A DNA stretch of 64,000 nucleotides from Poecilobothrus nobilitatus (lineage: Eukaryota; Arthropoda; Insecta; Diptera; Dolichopodidae). Shown one piece after another: positions 51,531-62,632 of the stretch. Position numbers and translations under genes: made by a program. The DNA is taken from positions 166,296,438 through 166,360,437 of the forward strand of contig OX352773.1 of the NCBI GenBank assembly GCA_947095535.1, given 5' to 3'. Position 1 is the stretch's first letter. Every line of letters starts with the position of its first letter. Below the pieces are notes generated by a model. It ran no database searches. It was not told the DNA's origin and saw nothing but the letters and a program-made list of their open reading frames with translations.

Positions 51531-52189
51531 GTATGTACAGTTTTATTTTAAATATTATTTATAATATTTTTATTATTATTTTTTTTTTTTTTTTGTTAAT
51601 TAAATAAAATTAAGTTTTTTTTTTTTAATGGAATTAAAATATATTATTAAGAAATTAAATTTAGTTATTAAAATTTATTAAACAAATAGAAAATATAAGT
51701 TGAGTTCTTTATGTATATTTTAATGAAAAAAATTTTCTCAAAAGTTATAAATAACATATTAATTGAAATAATTCTGTGGCTGTAAGAAATAAATTCTTAA
51801 ATTTATAATTTAAAATTTTTGTTATGCTTATTACTCATTTCTAGTTGATTGTTTGATAAAGATCAAAACGTTGTACAGTTTTTACAGCAAAAGTGCCGAT
51901 AACTGAGTTTCTTCTTTAAAATTTTGAGTTTCTGCTTTTGACATTTTTCGGAACGTTTCTGAGCGTTTCATAATCATCTTTTGTTTAAATCAAAAGAAAT
52001 ATTTGAATACAACCAAAAATCCCTATACTACGCTTTTTGAAAAAACCTTAAAAAGCCTTTCTTGAGGGAGGACTGAAAAATTTAAAATTTGCTATTTTCC
52101 GACACGCATCAGTGGAAATTTTTTCAGAGTGAAAGGCAAAACTTAGAGCTTTAAAAGTATAATCATACATATTGTGTTAACAGCTTTTC

Positions 52190-52345
52190 TTAATTATATA
52201 GAGTTTCTTTAAAATTAAAGACTGTCTCCTGATTTTTCACATTTCTTAAAATTTGGTGCAAGTCACATATTATTCTAAACTGTTTTTACCGCCTTTTGAA
52301 AAATGTGCTCATTTTAAAAACCTTTAGTTTGGTTAAAAAGCAATC
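52190..52345 (-). repeat. fragment of the ACAAGGCAGAA dispersed repeat
   Basis: In reverse orientation it shares the GGTGCAAGTCAC, TTCTAAACTGTTT and GCCTTTTGAAAAATGTG landmarks with the right arm of the element at 41080-42540. It is diverged and incomplete; similarity may extend left towards 51900. Confidence 0.5.
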
Positions 52346-53336
52346 AAAACTGTTTCTATGTTAGTTTTTAATAAATTTATCTTATTTCTGGTAATTCTAT
52401 TATTTTCTATTCGTTTAATATATTATGTATTATTAAAATATTGAATCATAATCAATAAAGTTTTAACCTATGCAGCAATAACTACATAATATCTACAGTG
52501 TTATAATAAATAAATATACAATGATGCAACGATACCTCCATAAAGGCATAATAAAAAAAACTTTTGAGAAAATTTATAACCACCCAATACAATTTTTATA
52601 AAATTGTTTTTTTTATTAAATTTGAATATAAATTAAAATAGTAGTTTTAATAAGCGATATATATATATCTATACATTTTTACATTTATATTATTAAAAAA
52701 TAGGTAATGTACCCAAAAAAGGAAAATAAATAATTAAAAATGTTTATAAACAAAATTTATTAAGTTATAATGTTAATTAATGTATAGAATAATTTTTTTT
52801 TTTTTAATTTTGTTAATTATTTAAAACAATGTAATTATTTTGTACAAATTTAATACACTTAAATCTTTTTTTGTCCAATCCTTTTATTCCTTATAAATTG
52901 TTGCAAAAGCTAAAAAATAAATCGGGAATATAAAAAAAATTCATCATCTAAAATATATATCAAAAGATTTTTTTTTAAAGATATGGGAATCATCCACTAT
53001 AAAAAAGTGTAACAAGCATTAATCCTCTTTCAGTGTGTCGAACTTTAAACCACTAAATACTTTTTTTTGACTAAACAATAGTTTATAGAACTTTTAGTAC
53101 TCATGTACTGCCTGGTCAAAAAGAGTTAAGTTAGAGAATGAAAATTATTTTCAAATGGACAGGCATATTCTGAACAAAGTTGTTAATGTTCACCTTAAAT
53201 CTTTACGCATTGTATATGCAAATATCGCCAATCCTAGAAAACAAACAACGTGGAAGATTTTAGACATTTTGCAAGGTGGGAGATGTTTACACAAAAAAAA
53301 TTGCTGTAAGTCGAACTATACCACCGAAAATTTGAA

Positions 53337-54276
53337 CTACATAAAGGTGGACAGCAAAAACTCTTTTTGTTTCCCTTTTATAATGCTTTGAGTGAAAACC
53401 ACTCGTATAAGGTATCGATAAAACAGGGTAAACATTTCTATTAGTAGGCGAATCCCAAGGGTAGAGAGCGTTGATGTGACATAGGCAGCATTTATTAGGC
53501 GAATTGCTCTATTTTGAACTTTCGCAAGAAATTCCATTGGCATTTTGGAGATTTAAGTCCAATTATATGTTTGGTACATCATATGCATTATACAATGGTC
53601 TAATATGTGTTATAGATGTTTAGAAGAACATTAGCCAAAAAGAAGCATTTAACTTTTGATTTAGCTCTATGCCTAACATGTTGAGTTCGTCAGCATATTC
53701 CAAAACCTCTTTAAAAGTTAAGGTGGGGATCGAGTTTTTTTTTTTTCTGAGAAAGTAGATATACTTTGTTAAACCAAAATTTTACACCATCGAGCCCCAT
53801 TGCTTTGCATTTAGCAATTAAATGATCATGCCAAACACGATCAAAAGCTTTAGAAACATCCACAGCAAAAACTTCAGGCTCCGCCGAATGTTGCAGGCTT
53901 ATATTGAGCATTTTGCAAAGGCATGTCATAAGATCCTGTTGACCATTGTGTTGCAAAATCATATTGACGATTATCAATTAATCCTTCCCTACACAGATAT
54001 TTCAAAAGCTTTCTATATTTATTAAATTTTTCATTAAAATCCGTAGTTTTGAGGATAGCTTTTGTCCCCTTTTTTGGCGATGGAATTTATGTGTGAACAA
54101 AGGGATAAATTGAATGGTTTCGCAGTAACTGAAAAGATATTTTTAAGAACTGTACCATTTGGACTGGCTGACTTTTTTGTAACCAAATTTAGGGTTTTTA
54201 GAACTGCACAGGTTCTAAATGATGATCTGTGATTCTTATTTCTACACCTTAACCGATACAATTCTGTCTTCAACAA
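53337..54276 (-). pseudogene. non-LTR retrotransposon reverse-transcriptase relic
   Basis: Read on the minus strand, three broken segments are in the expected order. The segment at 54276-54034 resembles the region before the polymerase (SVTAKPFNLSLCSHINSIAK). The segment at 53977-53711 has the reverse-transcriptase palm motif VFAVDVSKAFDRVWHDHLI followed by KAMGLDGVKFWF. The segment at 53543-53337 resembles the C-terminal FLAKVQNRAIRLIN and FTLFYRYL motifs of jockey/CR1-like elements. Stops and frameshifts separate them and the YADD catalytic segment is not visible, so the element is inactive. Endonuclease and gag parts were not found. Confidence 0.8.
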
Positions 54277-55132
54277 TAATATTTATAAGAACATTCATCT
54301 TTAAATTTCTCGAAATGAGTTCAAAATATTCAAACTGATGTGATTCTCAAAATACACCAAAACACCAAATTTATCATCTTGATAATAAGATTTTTATCTG
54401 TTAAATCCACAACCCCTATTATAATCAATATAATTCCTAAATGTTTCCCTTTCCTTATCACTATAAGGGAGTAATGATAGAAATTGAAACAACAGTTTTA
54501 ATTTTTGTTAATCTCATTGAATTCTGTGATTTACCTAAAAATATCAAAAAATTTGCCTAATTTAGATTAGGTTCAAAAGCACGTAACTTTGAATTCGGAC
54601 AAAGAAAGTTTTATAGTTGTATATATTATAAATAATATTACATTAATAAGTAGGAACTTGTACGTATTATTACCAGTCTAATATTATCCTTTATTTTAAA
54701 TTTTTATTAGGTAATGTGGTAACACTTACTCATTGTACGTAGTATAAAATATTTAAAAAAAAAAAAAAAGAAATATTATAAACTAAAAAGAAAAATTGAT
54801 AAAAAAAAAACCAATTTGTATTATTATTGAGTTGAGGTTGAACAGTTTTTGTTTAGTAAAAATATAATTATCTAATTTGCTCATATTATAAATAATTAAA
54901 TTTTGTAATATTTATATACTTCTGAAAAAAAAAAGACGCAGTATTTTGTAATTTTTATTAATTAAATATTTTGCGCTAATTTTTTTTTTTTTTTTTAAAT
55001 CTAAAATTTTTTGATTATTTTATTTTTATATATATATATATATACTTTTTTATTTTTATGTGGAATTTATTATTATTAATATTTAAAAAAAAAAAAAAAA
55101 AAATTTATAATTATTATCCTTTTTAATTACAG

Positions 55133-55166
55133 TTGCTATTGTACAATATTCTATGATACGCTTTGA
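55133..55166 (+). CDS. Stac: candidate short alternative terminal exon of the Stac extension
   Basis: A poly-A/T stretch and TTTTTAATTACAG acceptor (AG 55131-55132) precede a segment that, joined to the phase-2 donor at 51530, reads RCYCTIFYDTL and stops at TGA 55164-55166. The competing exon at 59108 starts RCCARDRC, which is oddly similar over the first residues. It may be an alternative short C-terminus or chance. Confidence 0.25.
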
Positions 55167-55624
55167 AAAAGGCCCGTCAATAGTTGTTGTAGGTACACAC
55201 ATTAATTTGAAAAAAAAAAAAAAAAATGAGAACTCTTATTTTTGATACACTTATTTACTAACTAACTAACTAACTAATTCAGTAACTATATCTACTTATC
55301 AAAAAAAAAAAAAAACATCATTTAATTTAATATTAATTTTATTTCTTTTTTTTGTTTTTTTTTTTTTTTGCTGTTAAATTTATCGTATCAAAAAAATAAG
55401 TAAAATTTGATAACAAATAAAATAGTAAAATTTATTAAAAAAAAAAAAAAAAAAAATATAAATAAATTTATGGTAAATCGTTAACTTGCTTAGTAGATTT
55501 TACTATCTATCTATATTTAGTTTAATTACATTTAGTAATATTTAAAAAAAGAAATCATTTAAATTCATAAAATCTGAACCATATTCTTCATTTTTAACTA
55601 AATACTTAATAAATTATTTAATAT

Positions 55625-55700
55625 CCATACTCCCTCGGAATTTACAGTGTATTTTATAAACTGTTACTCACTACGCACTGAAAGGCCACCGAGGCTCTTA
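55625..55700 (-). repeat. SINE fragment
   Basis: Only the tRNA-like end of the SINE family is present (CCATACTCCCTCGGAATTTA, then AGGCCACCGAGGCTC); the body is missing. Confidence 0.6.
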
Positions 55701-56239
55701 ATGTCATTAATTTCATACCAACTATTAATAGCTCTTTTATTTCAGGAGTGTTATTTCCACCTTCAATACTACATGATTCTTTTGTAAGCTTGTAAAATTA
55801 AATTTTCTTGACAACTTCAACTTCAACTTTAAACTTTTGATTAGTCTTATATATGAAATTTTATAAAAATCATCTGTGAAGTATAAAACTAATCAAAATT
55901 TTTTTTTACCGTAACACCATTTTTTAATGATATTTTCAAATAGAAAAAAATATTTGAAAAATTGATTGAAATACGATTTGAACCATTTTCTCTATATTTA
56001 AATGCAACAAATTATCTATACAAAAATCTCTTTTAGCCCACTAATTTGAAAATTGCTAAAACGTCCTTTTTGAGCTTTTAAATCAAACACAAAATAATTG
56101 TGTAGAATTCATGCGCATAAGATTATGCCACACGATCAGACAATATCTGAAATTTTGTAATTTTTCAGCAGGAAGATTTCTTTTCTTTTCAAAAGCAGTT
56201 ATAGAATTTTTGAACACAGTTTTGTTATTTATTTGAACA

Positions 56240-56402
56240 ACAACAAGCAAAAGATATTATAAACAAGGCAGAATAAAACCAACGGTTTTTAAAAGCACAC
56301 ATTATTATCGTTACCCCACAAATTAAGCAAAAGCTATTATAAACAAGACAGAACGTAAACCAACAGTTTTTAAAAGCGCACATTATTATTGTTACCCCAG
56401 AA
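56240..56402. repeat. 80-bp tandem duplication
   Basis: Two units of about 80 bases (56245-56324 and 56325-56400) share AAGCAAAAGATATTATAAAC or its one-base variant, ACAAGGCAGAA or a close variant, a run ending AAAAGCGCACATTATTAT, and GTTACCCCA. Each unit carries the start of the dispersed repeat found at 41080 and 46258. Confidence 0.75.
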
Positions 56403-57048
56403 TTTTTAAAATCAACATATTTTTGGATATGTGCTAAAATTAAACTTTGCAAATACTATCAATAAATAAAATGGTGGAAGGTGAAATTTATAAAAAATAA
56501 AATAAGCACATCAAATGATAATTATAAAAATCCTAAATTAAAAAATTGTTCGATTTCGTATATCTGATTTCGTTTGTTCGTTTGCCAAATTATTAAAGTT
56601 ATTATCATATCAACAAACTTGTTGCATTCCATTATCCAAAAACAGTAGATCTATTGTTTCCGGACATTAAAATATTAACAAAGAAAATGTTCAACAAATT
56701 TTACGTTTCTTTCATCTAATAATATATTATGGAAAATAAATTGAACAAGGCCTAATTTCTCAAAATAAAGTTACGAAAAACTCCACCATTTTCTGGGGTA
56801 ACGAAAAATAATATTTTAGATTCAATTTAAATTAATATTATAAAATATTGAAACTTTTTGTAGAGCACCCGGAAAAATTTATGATTAAAAATTAAAGTGA
56901 TAAATCACTCGCTATAGAAAAACTTTATTCTGTGTCTTATATCTAAAATTCATCAAAATCACTACCATTCCATTTCCATATAATCTTCAAATGCAAATAT
57001 AAAAAAATCATAAAATTTTCTTTTTTGTTTTAAAATTAATTCACTGTA

Positions 57049-57080
<32 letters not shown>

Positions 57081-59107
57081 AATTGTAGTATAGATAGTTT
57101 AATATGCTGTAGTAATTCATATTATCTTCATAAAATATTTTAGGATTTTACATTGTTTTTTTTTTTAATTTTGTTAGTTTATTTAAAATTTTCAAAATTG
57201 ATATTAAGGTATGTTCCATAGTTTTTATTAAAAATAATTATGTTTTTTTTTTTATATTTGTTATCAAATATAATATTATTATTTATTATGTATTTTTTTC
57301 AATATAATAAACTTTAAAATTGGGATAGGTAGGGGAGGTAAAAATTAGCAAAAAATATATGACAGGAACAGAAAAAGGGGCATCTATTCTACACCCTTTT
57401 TGAAAAATGGAGCTTTAAAGATTTTAAGTGATTATTCATAAAAACTCTATAATTTTTGAAAGGCTTAGGTATTTTAGAGAAATGCAACAAAATATGCATT
57501 TTATACATAAAATTGTTAGCTTTAATATTTTTATGCACACACACAATGATCTTCATATGCCTAGCAATTATTAGAAAGTTATAAAGATTTAAAATGATTT
57601 TTAAAAAAACAAATTTGTTTTACATTCAATTTTCCTTACAAACTTCTTGTATTTGGGATACTTTTTATAGCAATAATTGACATTTCGCTCAAATAAAATC
57701 ATATGATTAATAATACAAAGTTAAGCTTTGAAAAATTGACAAAAATAAAATAAAATGTCTTGAAAAAAAGCAGCAAAATTTCTCTAATTATTTATAACTT
57801 TCTGAAATTTATTAAAAAATAAAGTTAAAACAAATTTTAATTTTTTTTTTACATTAATACTAATTAAAAATTAATACCTCAATTATAATTTATTAATACA
57901 ATTCTTTTTTTTTTTTCAAATATCTTGAGAATTTTTCAAAAATTATTATCTATCTGAAAAATTAAAATAATTTTTCTTTTCATACAATTCTAGAAAAGAT
58001 TTAAAAATCAATCTATAAAATATTTAAAATAAATAGTTATATATACTATTAATGTAAATAATATTATTAATTAAATTATTTAAAATAAGTATAGTGAATT
58101 ATTTTAAAAAATTACCCGCACATATCAAAAAATATATTATTATAATCGTTTAATTAATACATATATTAATTTTTATTAATTTAAAAAATAATCAAAAGCA
58201 AGTTTCGATTTAACAAAATTAATTTTTTTTTTATTTTTATTGTTATTCAATTTTACACTAATTCGTATAATATAATATAAAACTCCTTAAACTTTACTTC
58301 ATTGTAGATAAAACAGAAAAAAAAAAAAAATTAATTAATATTTATTAATAATTTTATTTTTCATTGTATAACTTTGAATGCATTTAAAGTAAATTTATAA
58401 TTAATAAAAAAAAAAATTTAGAACTGTTGATTATTAATTTATTATATTTAAGTTCAGTAATTATTTGAAAATAAATTTTTTGTTTTTAATTAATTATTAA
58501 TTTATTTATTATTAATAAAAAAAAAAAATTAAAGAAAAAATAAAACAAAACACAACTATTCAAATCTTACATTATATTAAATATCATTGTAGATAAAAAT
58601 AACAATTACTGACGTATTTAAATATTTTTAAAGTTGAAATAAAAGTTGATATCATATTATTATTATTATTATTATATTGTATATTATAAAAAAAAATATA
58701 TCTTTTCTAATTCATTAATTAGACTCAGAATTAGTATTAAAAAAAAAAAAATAAACAACAATTTCATTATTACAAAGGCCTTTATTCAAATTAATCATGT
58801 AGGAAATTTTCTTTATATATTTTTTTTTTTTTGTTTTTCGTTTTAGTAAAAATTTTATATATAATTTTATGTAATATTGTATATATACTTATATATCTTA
58901 AGAAATTGTATTAAATTTAATGAATGTTATTAAAAATCTAATCAAATTTTTATTATTAAAAACAAAAAATTAAATATTTAATATATAAATTTCTTTTTTT
59001 TATATATTATTTAAATAAAATTAATTAATTTTTTATATCTTTTCAATTCTTTTTTGTTTTTTTTTTTCTCTTCTCCAAAAAAAATTAATAAATATTAATA
59101 AATAAAG

Positions 59108-60394
59108 ATGCTGTGCTCGTGATCGTTGCACCAACTCTAAGTGCCTTCTTGAAGAAATTTATAATTATAATAGACGACGTGAACGTCGACCTTATAGTAA
59201 TGGTAATAGTCGTCGTAATTTAATTTCTGAATGGGATGAACATAATTTAAATAGTAATATAAATAATAGTAATAATAATAATAATAACAATAATTTAAAT
59301 AATACTCGTAATAATATTAACAATAATAATAATAATAATAGACCACCATTACGTTATTCGAATAGCTGTGAAGAATATTGTACTTATCGTCATCAACAAC
59401 CAAGTATTATTAAACAGCGTCGTCCTTGTTATAATTCTGATTATACATTAGATCAACATCATCATTTTTCTGATAATAATTTAATTGATAGTCCACCAAT
59501 TAATCATCAAAGTGGTCCTAATTTAGATAGAATAACACAACATGATAATATTTTATATGATGAAGAATATCCATGTCATGATAATGATGATACAATAATA
59601 AATAATAATCGTCAAAAATTAATATTTCCTCCATCTTCTATTATTCCACCACATCATCATCATCATCATCATCATTTTCATAATCATCAAAGACATAGTC
59701 TTTATGAAACAGATTTAGAAAATTTTATACGTGATGAACGTTCACGTTTATTAAATCAAGATAAATTTTTAGATGATGATGAAATATTTTTACGTCATCA
59801 TCAATATCAACCGATGCGTAATAAAACAATGTTAGAAGTAAAACCACCAAATAAATATGATGATGATACATGTTCTGATACAACTGAAATGGAATTAGAA
59901 GATTTTAATTTTGATATTGAAAAATATTGGGAAGAATTAGATAAACCACCAAGTCCAATTGATTTAGATATGAAACAAAGAAATATGAATAAAAATTTAA
60001 AAACAAAAAATGTTAATGTCGGTTGTTATAATAATGGTATGCCAATAAGTGAACATGATCGTGAACAAGAACGTGCAATTATTAAAAAAAATTTATTAGA
60101 TGGTATGCCATCACCACCACAACAACAACAACCAATATCACAACATATGCAACAAATGCATCAACAGCAACAACAACAACAACAACAATTAAATTTTCAA
60201 CAATCATCATCACAAAATCATCCAAATAATTTACAATCGGATTTTCATTTTTTTGATCATTCTGGTTCACCATTTCATCAAAATCATCATCATCATCATC
60301 ATCGTTATACACATAAAGTATATCCAGAACAAACACCTATATATAAATATAATAATTTTTATAATCCAAATGATAATTTACATCCAAATAATAT

Positions 60395-60430
<36 letters not shown>

Positions 60431-60827
60431 ACCACATCATCATAATAATAATAGTGCAATTAGTTTAATAAATAATATATTTTCAATTTATAAGCCAAAT
60501 AAATATTCACCCTTAAACTGCCAATTAAATAATTCTAATATTAATAATAATTTATTAAATAATCGTGATTATATTAATAATAAATCAACATCTGGTATTA
60601 TATCAAAAAAAATGAATGTACCAAGTACAATAAGACCATTAGGTGCTCCACATTCTGAATATATGAATTCAATGAAACGACCATTAATTGTTAGTACTGA
60701 ACAACCTCATTTTAAAATTATACCAGAAAAGACTGGTCTTAAAATTTCACCATTATTTGAATTTGGTGATAAAAAAAATAAAATGAAATTAAAGAGTACG
60801 AATCGGCCATTAATATTCCCTCACTGA
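59108..60827 (+). CDS. Stac: Stac terminal exon: Asn/His/Gln-rich readthrough extension
   Basis: AG is at 59106-59107. The base A completes the Arg codon begun at 51530, and 572 codons follow in the same frame to TGA at 60825-60827. The start is Cys-rich (CCARDRCTNSKCLLEEI), then basic (YNRRRERRPYSNGNSRRN), then Asn-rich (59265-59340), then a Cys/Tyr patch (SCEEYCTYRHQQP), eight His at 59652-59675, acidic stretches (DTTEMELEDFNFDIEKYWEE), Gln runs of 9 and 8 near 60165 and 60410, and a calmer end (TGLKISPLFEFGDKK, RPLIFPH). Codons nearly all end in A or T. No known domain is recognised; the composition predicts a disordered, prion-like region. Together with the previous exon it gives 900 codons after the SH3-2 stop. 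If readthrough does not occur, this exon would need an internal start (Met at 59814, or within the previous exon at 50929). Confidence 0.85.
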
Positions 60828-61345
60828 TGGTGCTGGACCTTTCCTTGGTAGAAAGGGCGATGATATTTATTTGGTTATTTGGTTAATGAAATTTATATTA
60901 AAATATGTTGAGATGAAAATTTTTTATCATATTTTAATTAAAAAAAAAAAAAAAATAATTTTTTTTAAAAAAAAAAAAGAATAGAATTACAAAAAGAAAT
61001 ATAAAAACATTTTTTTTAAAATTCAAAACTTTTATCATTTTCAATTTTCAAAATTTTAATTTAATTTAATATTTTTTTTTTTTTTTTCTATTCTTTAAAT
61101 AATTTAAAACAATTTAAATTATTGATAGGAAAAAAAAAATAAAAAATAAACATTTTCATTTAACAATTTTTCATCATCGCACTAAACAAGGAAAGCATTA
61201 AATTTTTCTAGGATTTTTTTTTTTTTTTTTGTTTTTTTTCCCATTTTGTACTTTTTCAAATATTGACCAACTTAGGAAAAAAAAAAAAAATCCATAAAAC
61301 ATCCATTAAGAAAATAAATAATATTGTTGGATTTGTTAAGAATAT
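60828..61345 (+). other. Stac: likely 3' untranslated region of Stac
   Basis: This is AT-rich sequence after the last TGA. AATAAA signals occur at 61145-61150 and 61313-61318; the second is followed within about 10 bases by a GT-rich stretch (ATTGTTGGATTTGTTAAG) and is the better polyadenylation candidate. AT-richness makes chance signals common. Confidence 0.4.
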
Positions 61346-62009
61346 ATTATTAATTATTATTGTTATTAATAATAAAATAAAAAAGAAAAAAAAAAATTTT
61401 TTAATATATAAATTTAAGAAAATTTTTTATATAAATTTATATAAAATTTAAACAAAAAAAAAAAATTATTTAAATTATTCTATTTCTAAAAACAAAAAAA
61501 AAAAAAAATATTAAATTGATAAAATAATATTGTGATCAAAATTGTGATCAGAACAAGAAAAAAAAAAAAAAAAAAATGTTTTTAATAAATTAAAATTAAA
61601 TTTTTTCCACCAAAAAAACAAAAAATTAAATTTAAAATATTGAACACAATATTTGTATATGTATAAAATTAACAGATTTTAATTAAAAAAAAAAAAAAAT
61701 GAATATGAAAACTATTTTGATTCAAACAAAGTTTCAAACCCTATACCAAATTCCATTACTACTGAAAATTATTTCATATACTTAATTTAAACTTATTATT
61801 CCCAATTCCATATCACACCATTACAAAAAAAAAAAATGTCAAAGATGGTTTGAACAGCAAGAGAAATTTATTTTTATTCTCTAATTTATTTAATATTACC
61901 CAGCTAACTATTTATATATTCTTTATAATTCATAAATAGGCCCATGCCTATAAGTCTGCCAATGCCTATCGAATATAAAACGAATACAATTTAAAATAAA
62001 TTATTTCTA
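61346..62009. other. AT-rich sequence, nothing recognised
   Basis: Homopolymer A runs and a short direct repeat (ATTGTGATCA twice near 61530-61550). No gene seen. Confidence 0.6.
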
Positions 62010-62632
62010 CAGTGAAACCTGTACTGTTGGCCACAATTACTATTGAATGGCCACTCGTGAAAATTGGCCAGAATATAATAACACGAAGAAAATTCCATAT
62101 AAAATTGGTTCAAAATATCTCTTTATGTTATGTATATGACGTATATCTTGTAACATAATCATTTGTTTGCTCATATTATTTAACTTTTTGTAAGTATAAA
62201 TTACCTGTAAAAGTTGACAAATTTTTTTTTTTTTTGTAAAACATTCAGAGTTCGAGGTGTAAAACATTCAGTGTAGAAGATTCCGAGTTCGTAATACATA
62301 ATGTCAATTAAGGTAAATTATTTAATATTCAATGCGTTGGTATAAGAATTAGCAATTAACACTCAATAGTCATGCTGTTTACATGCACGTCTTATTTGTA
62401 TGTGTTATTTTTATTTTATTTTTGTTTTGTTCAATTTTTTGAAGTTTTTAATGTTTAAATTTGAAAAAATTAAATTTTTAGATTTAAACCAATTTTGATT
62501 AATAAAGTAAATTTGCATATTATAATAGATAATTACTTTTATATATATATATTTATATACATATATATTTACTTTTCGTTCGATTTAAAAGATTTTCGAA
62601 TCGGAAATGACCAACTTAGACACGTTTCACTG
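62010..62632. mobile_element. 623-bp pogo-like MITE
   Basis: The ends read CAGTGAAACCTGTACTGTTG at the left and, reverse-complemented, CAGTGAAACGTGTCTAAGTT at the right, each flanked by TA. These are the terminal repeats and target duplication typical of pogo/Tigger-type elements. Inside, GTAAAACATTCAG occurs twice (62236-62270). No transposase is encoded. Confidence 0.75.

Larger units (their letters stand above)
51531..59107 (+). other. Stac: 7.6-kb intron within the Stac extension
   Basis: The intron runs from GTATGT to AAAG at 59104-59107, with a T/C tract near 59040-59078. It holds a reversed fragment of the fold-back repeat family (about 52190-52345), the reverse-transcriptase relic (53337-54276), a candidate short terminal exon (55133), a SINE fragment (55625-55700), an 80-bp tandem duplication (56240-56402) and a long (TA)n run near 57044-57080. 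Nothing else was recognised; 57100-59100 is homopolymer-rich. Confidence 0.65.

Noticed and set aside
53155..53391. Plus-strand open frame of 78 codons
   Set aside because: It overlaps the minus-strand reverse-transcriptase relic and has no recognisable product.
60082..60336. Minus-strand open frame with Asp and Val runs
   Set aside because: Shadow of CAT and CAA repeats in the last Stac exon.
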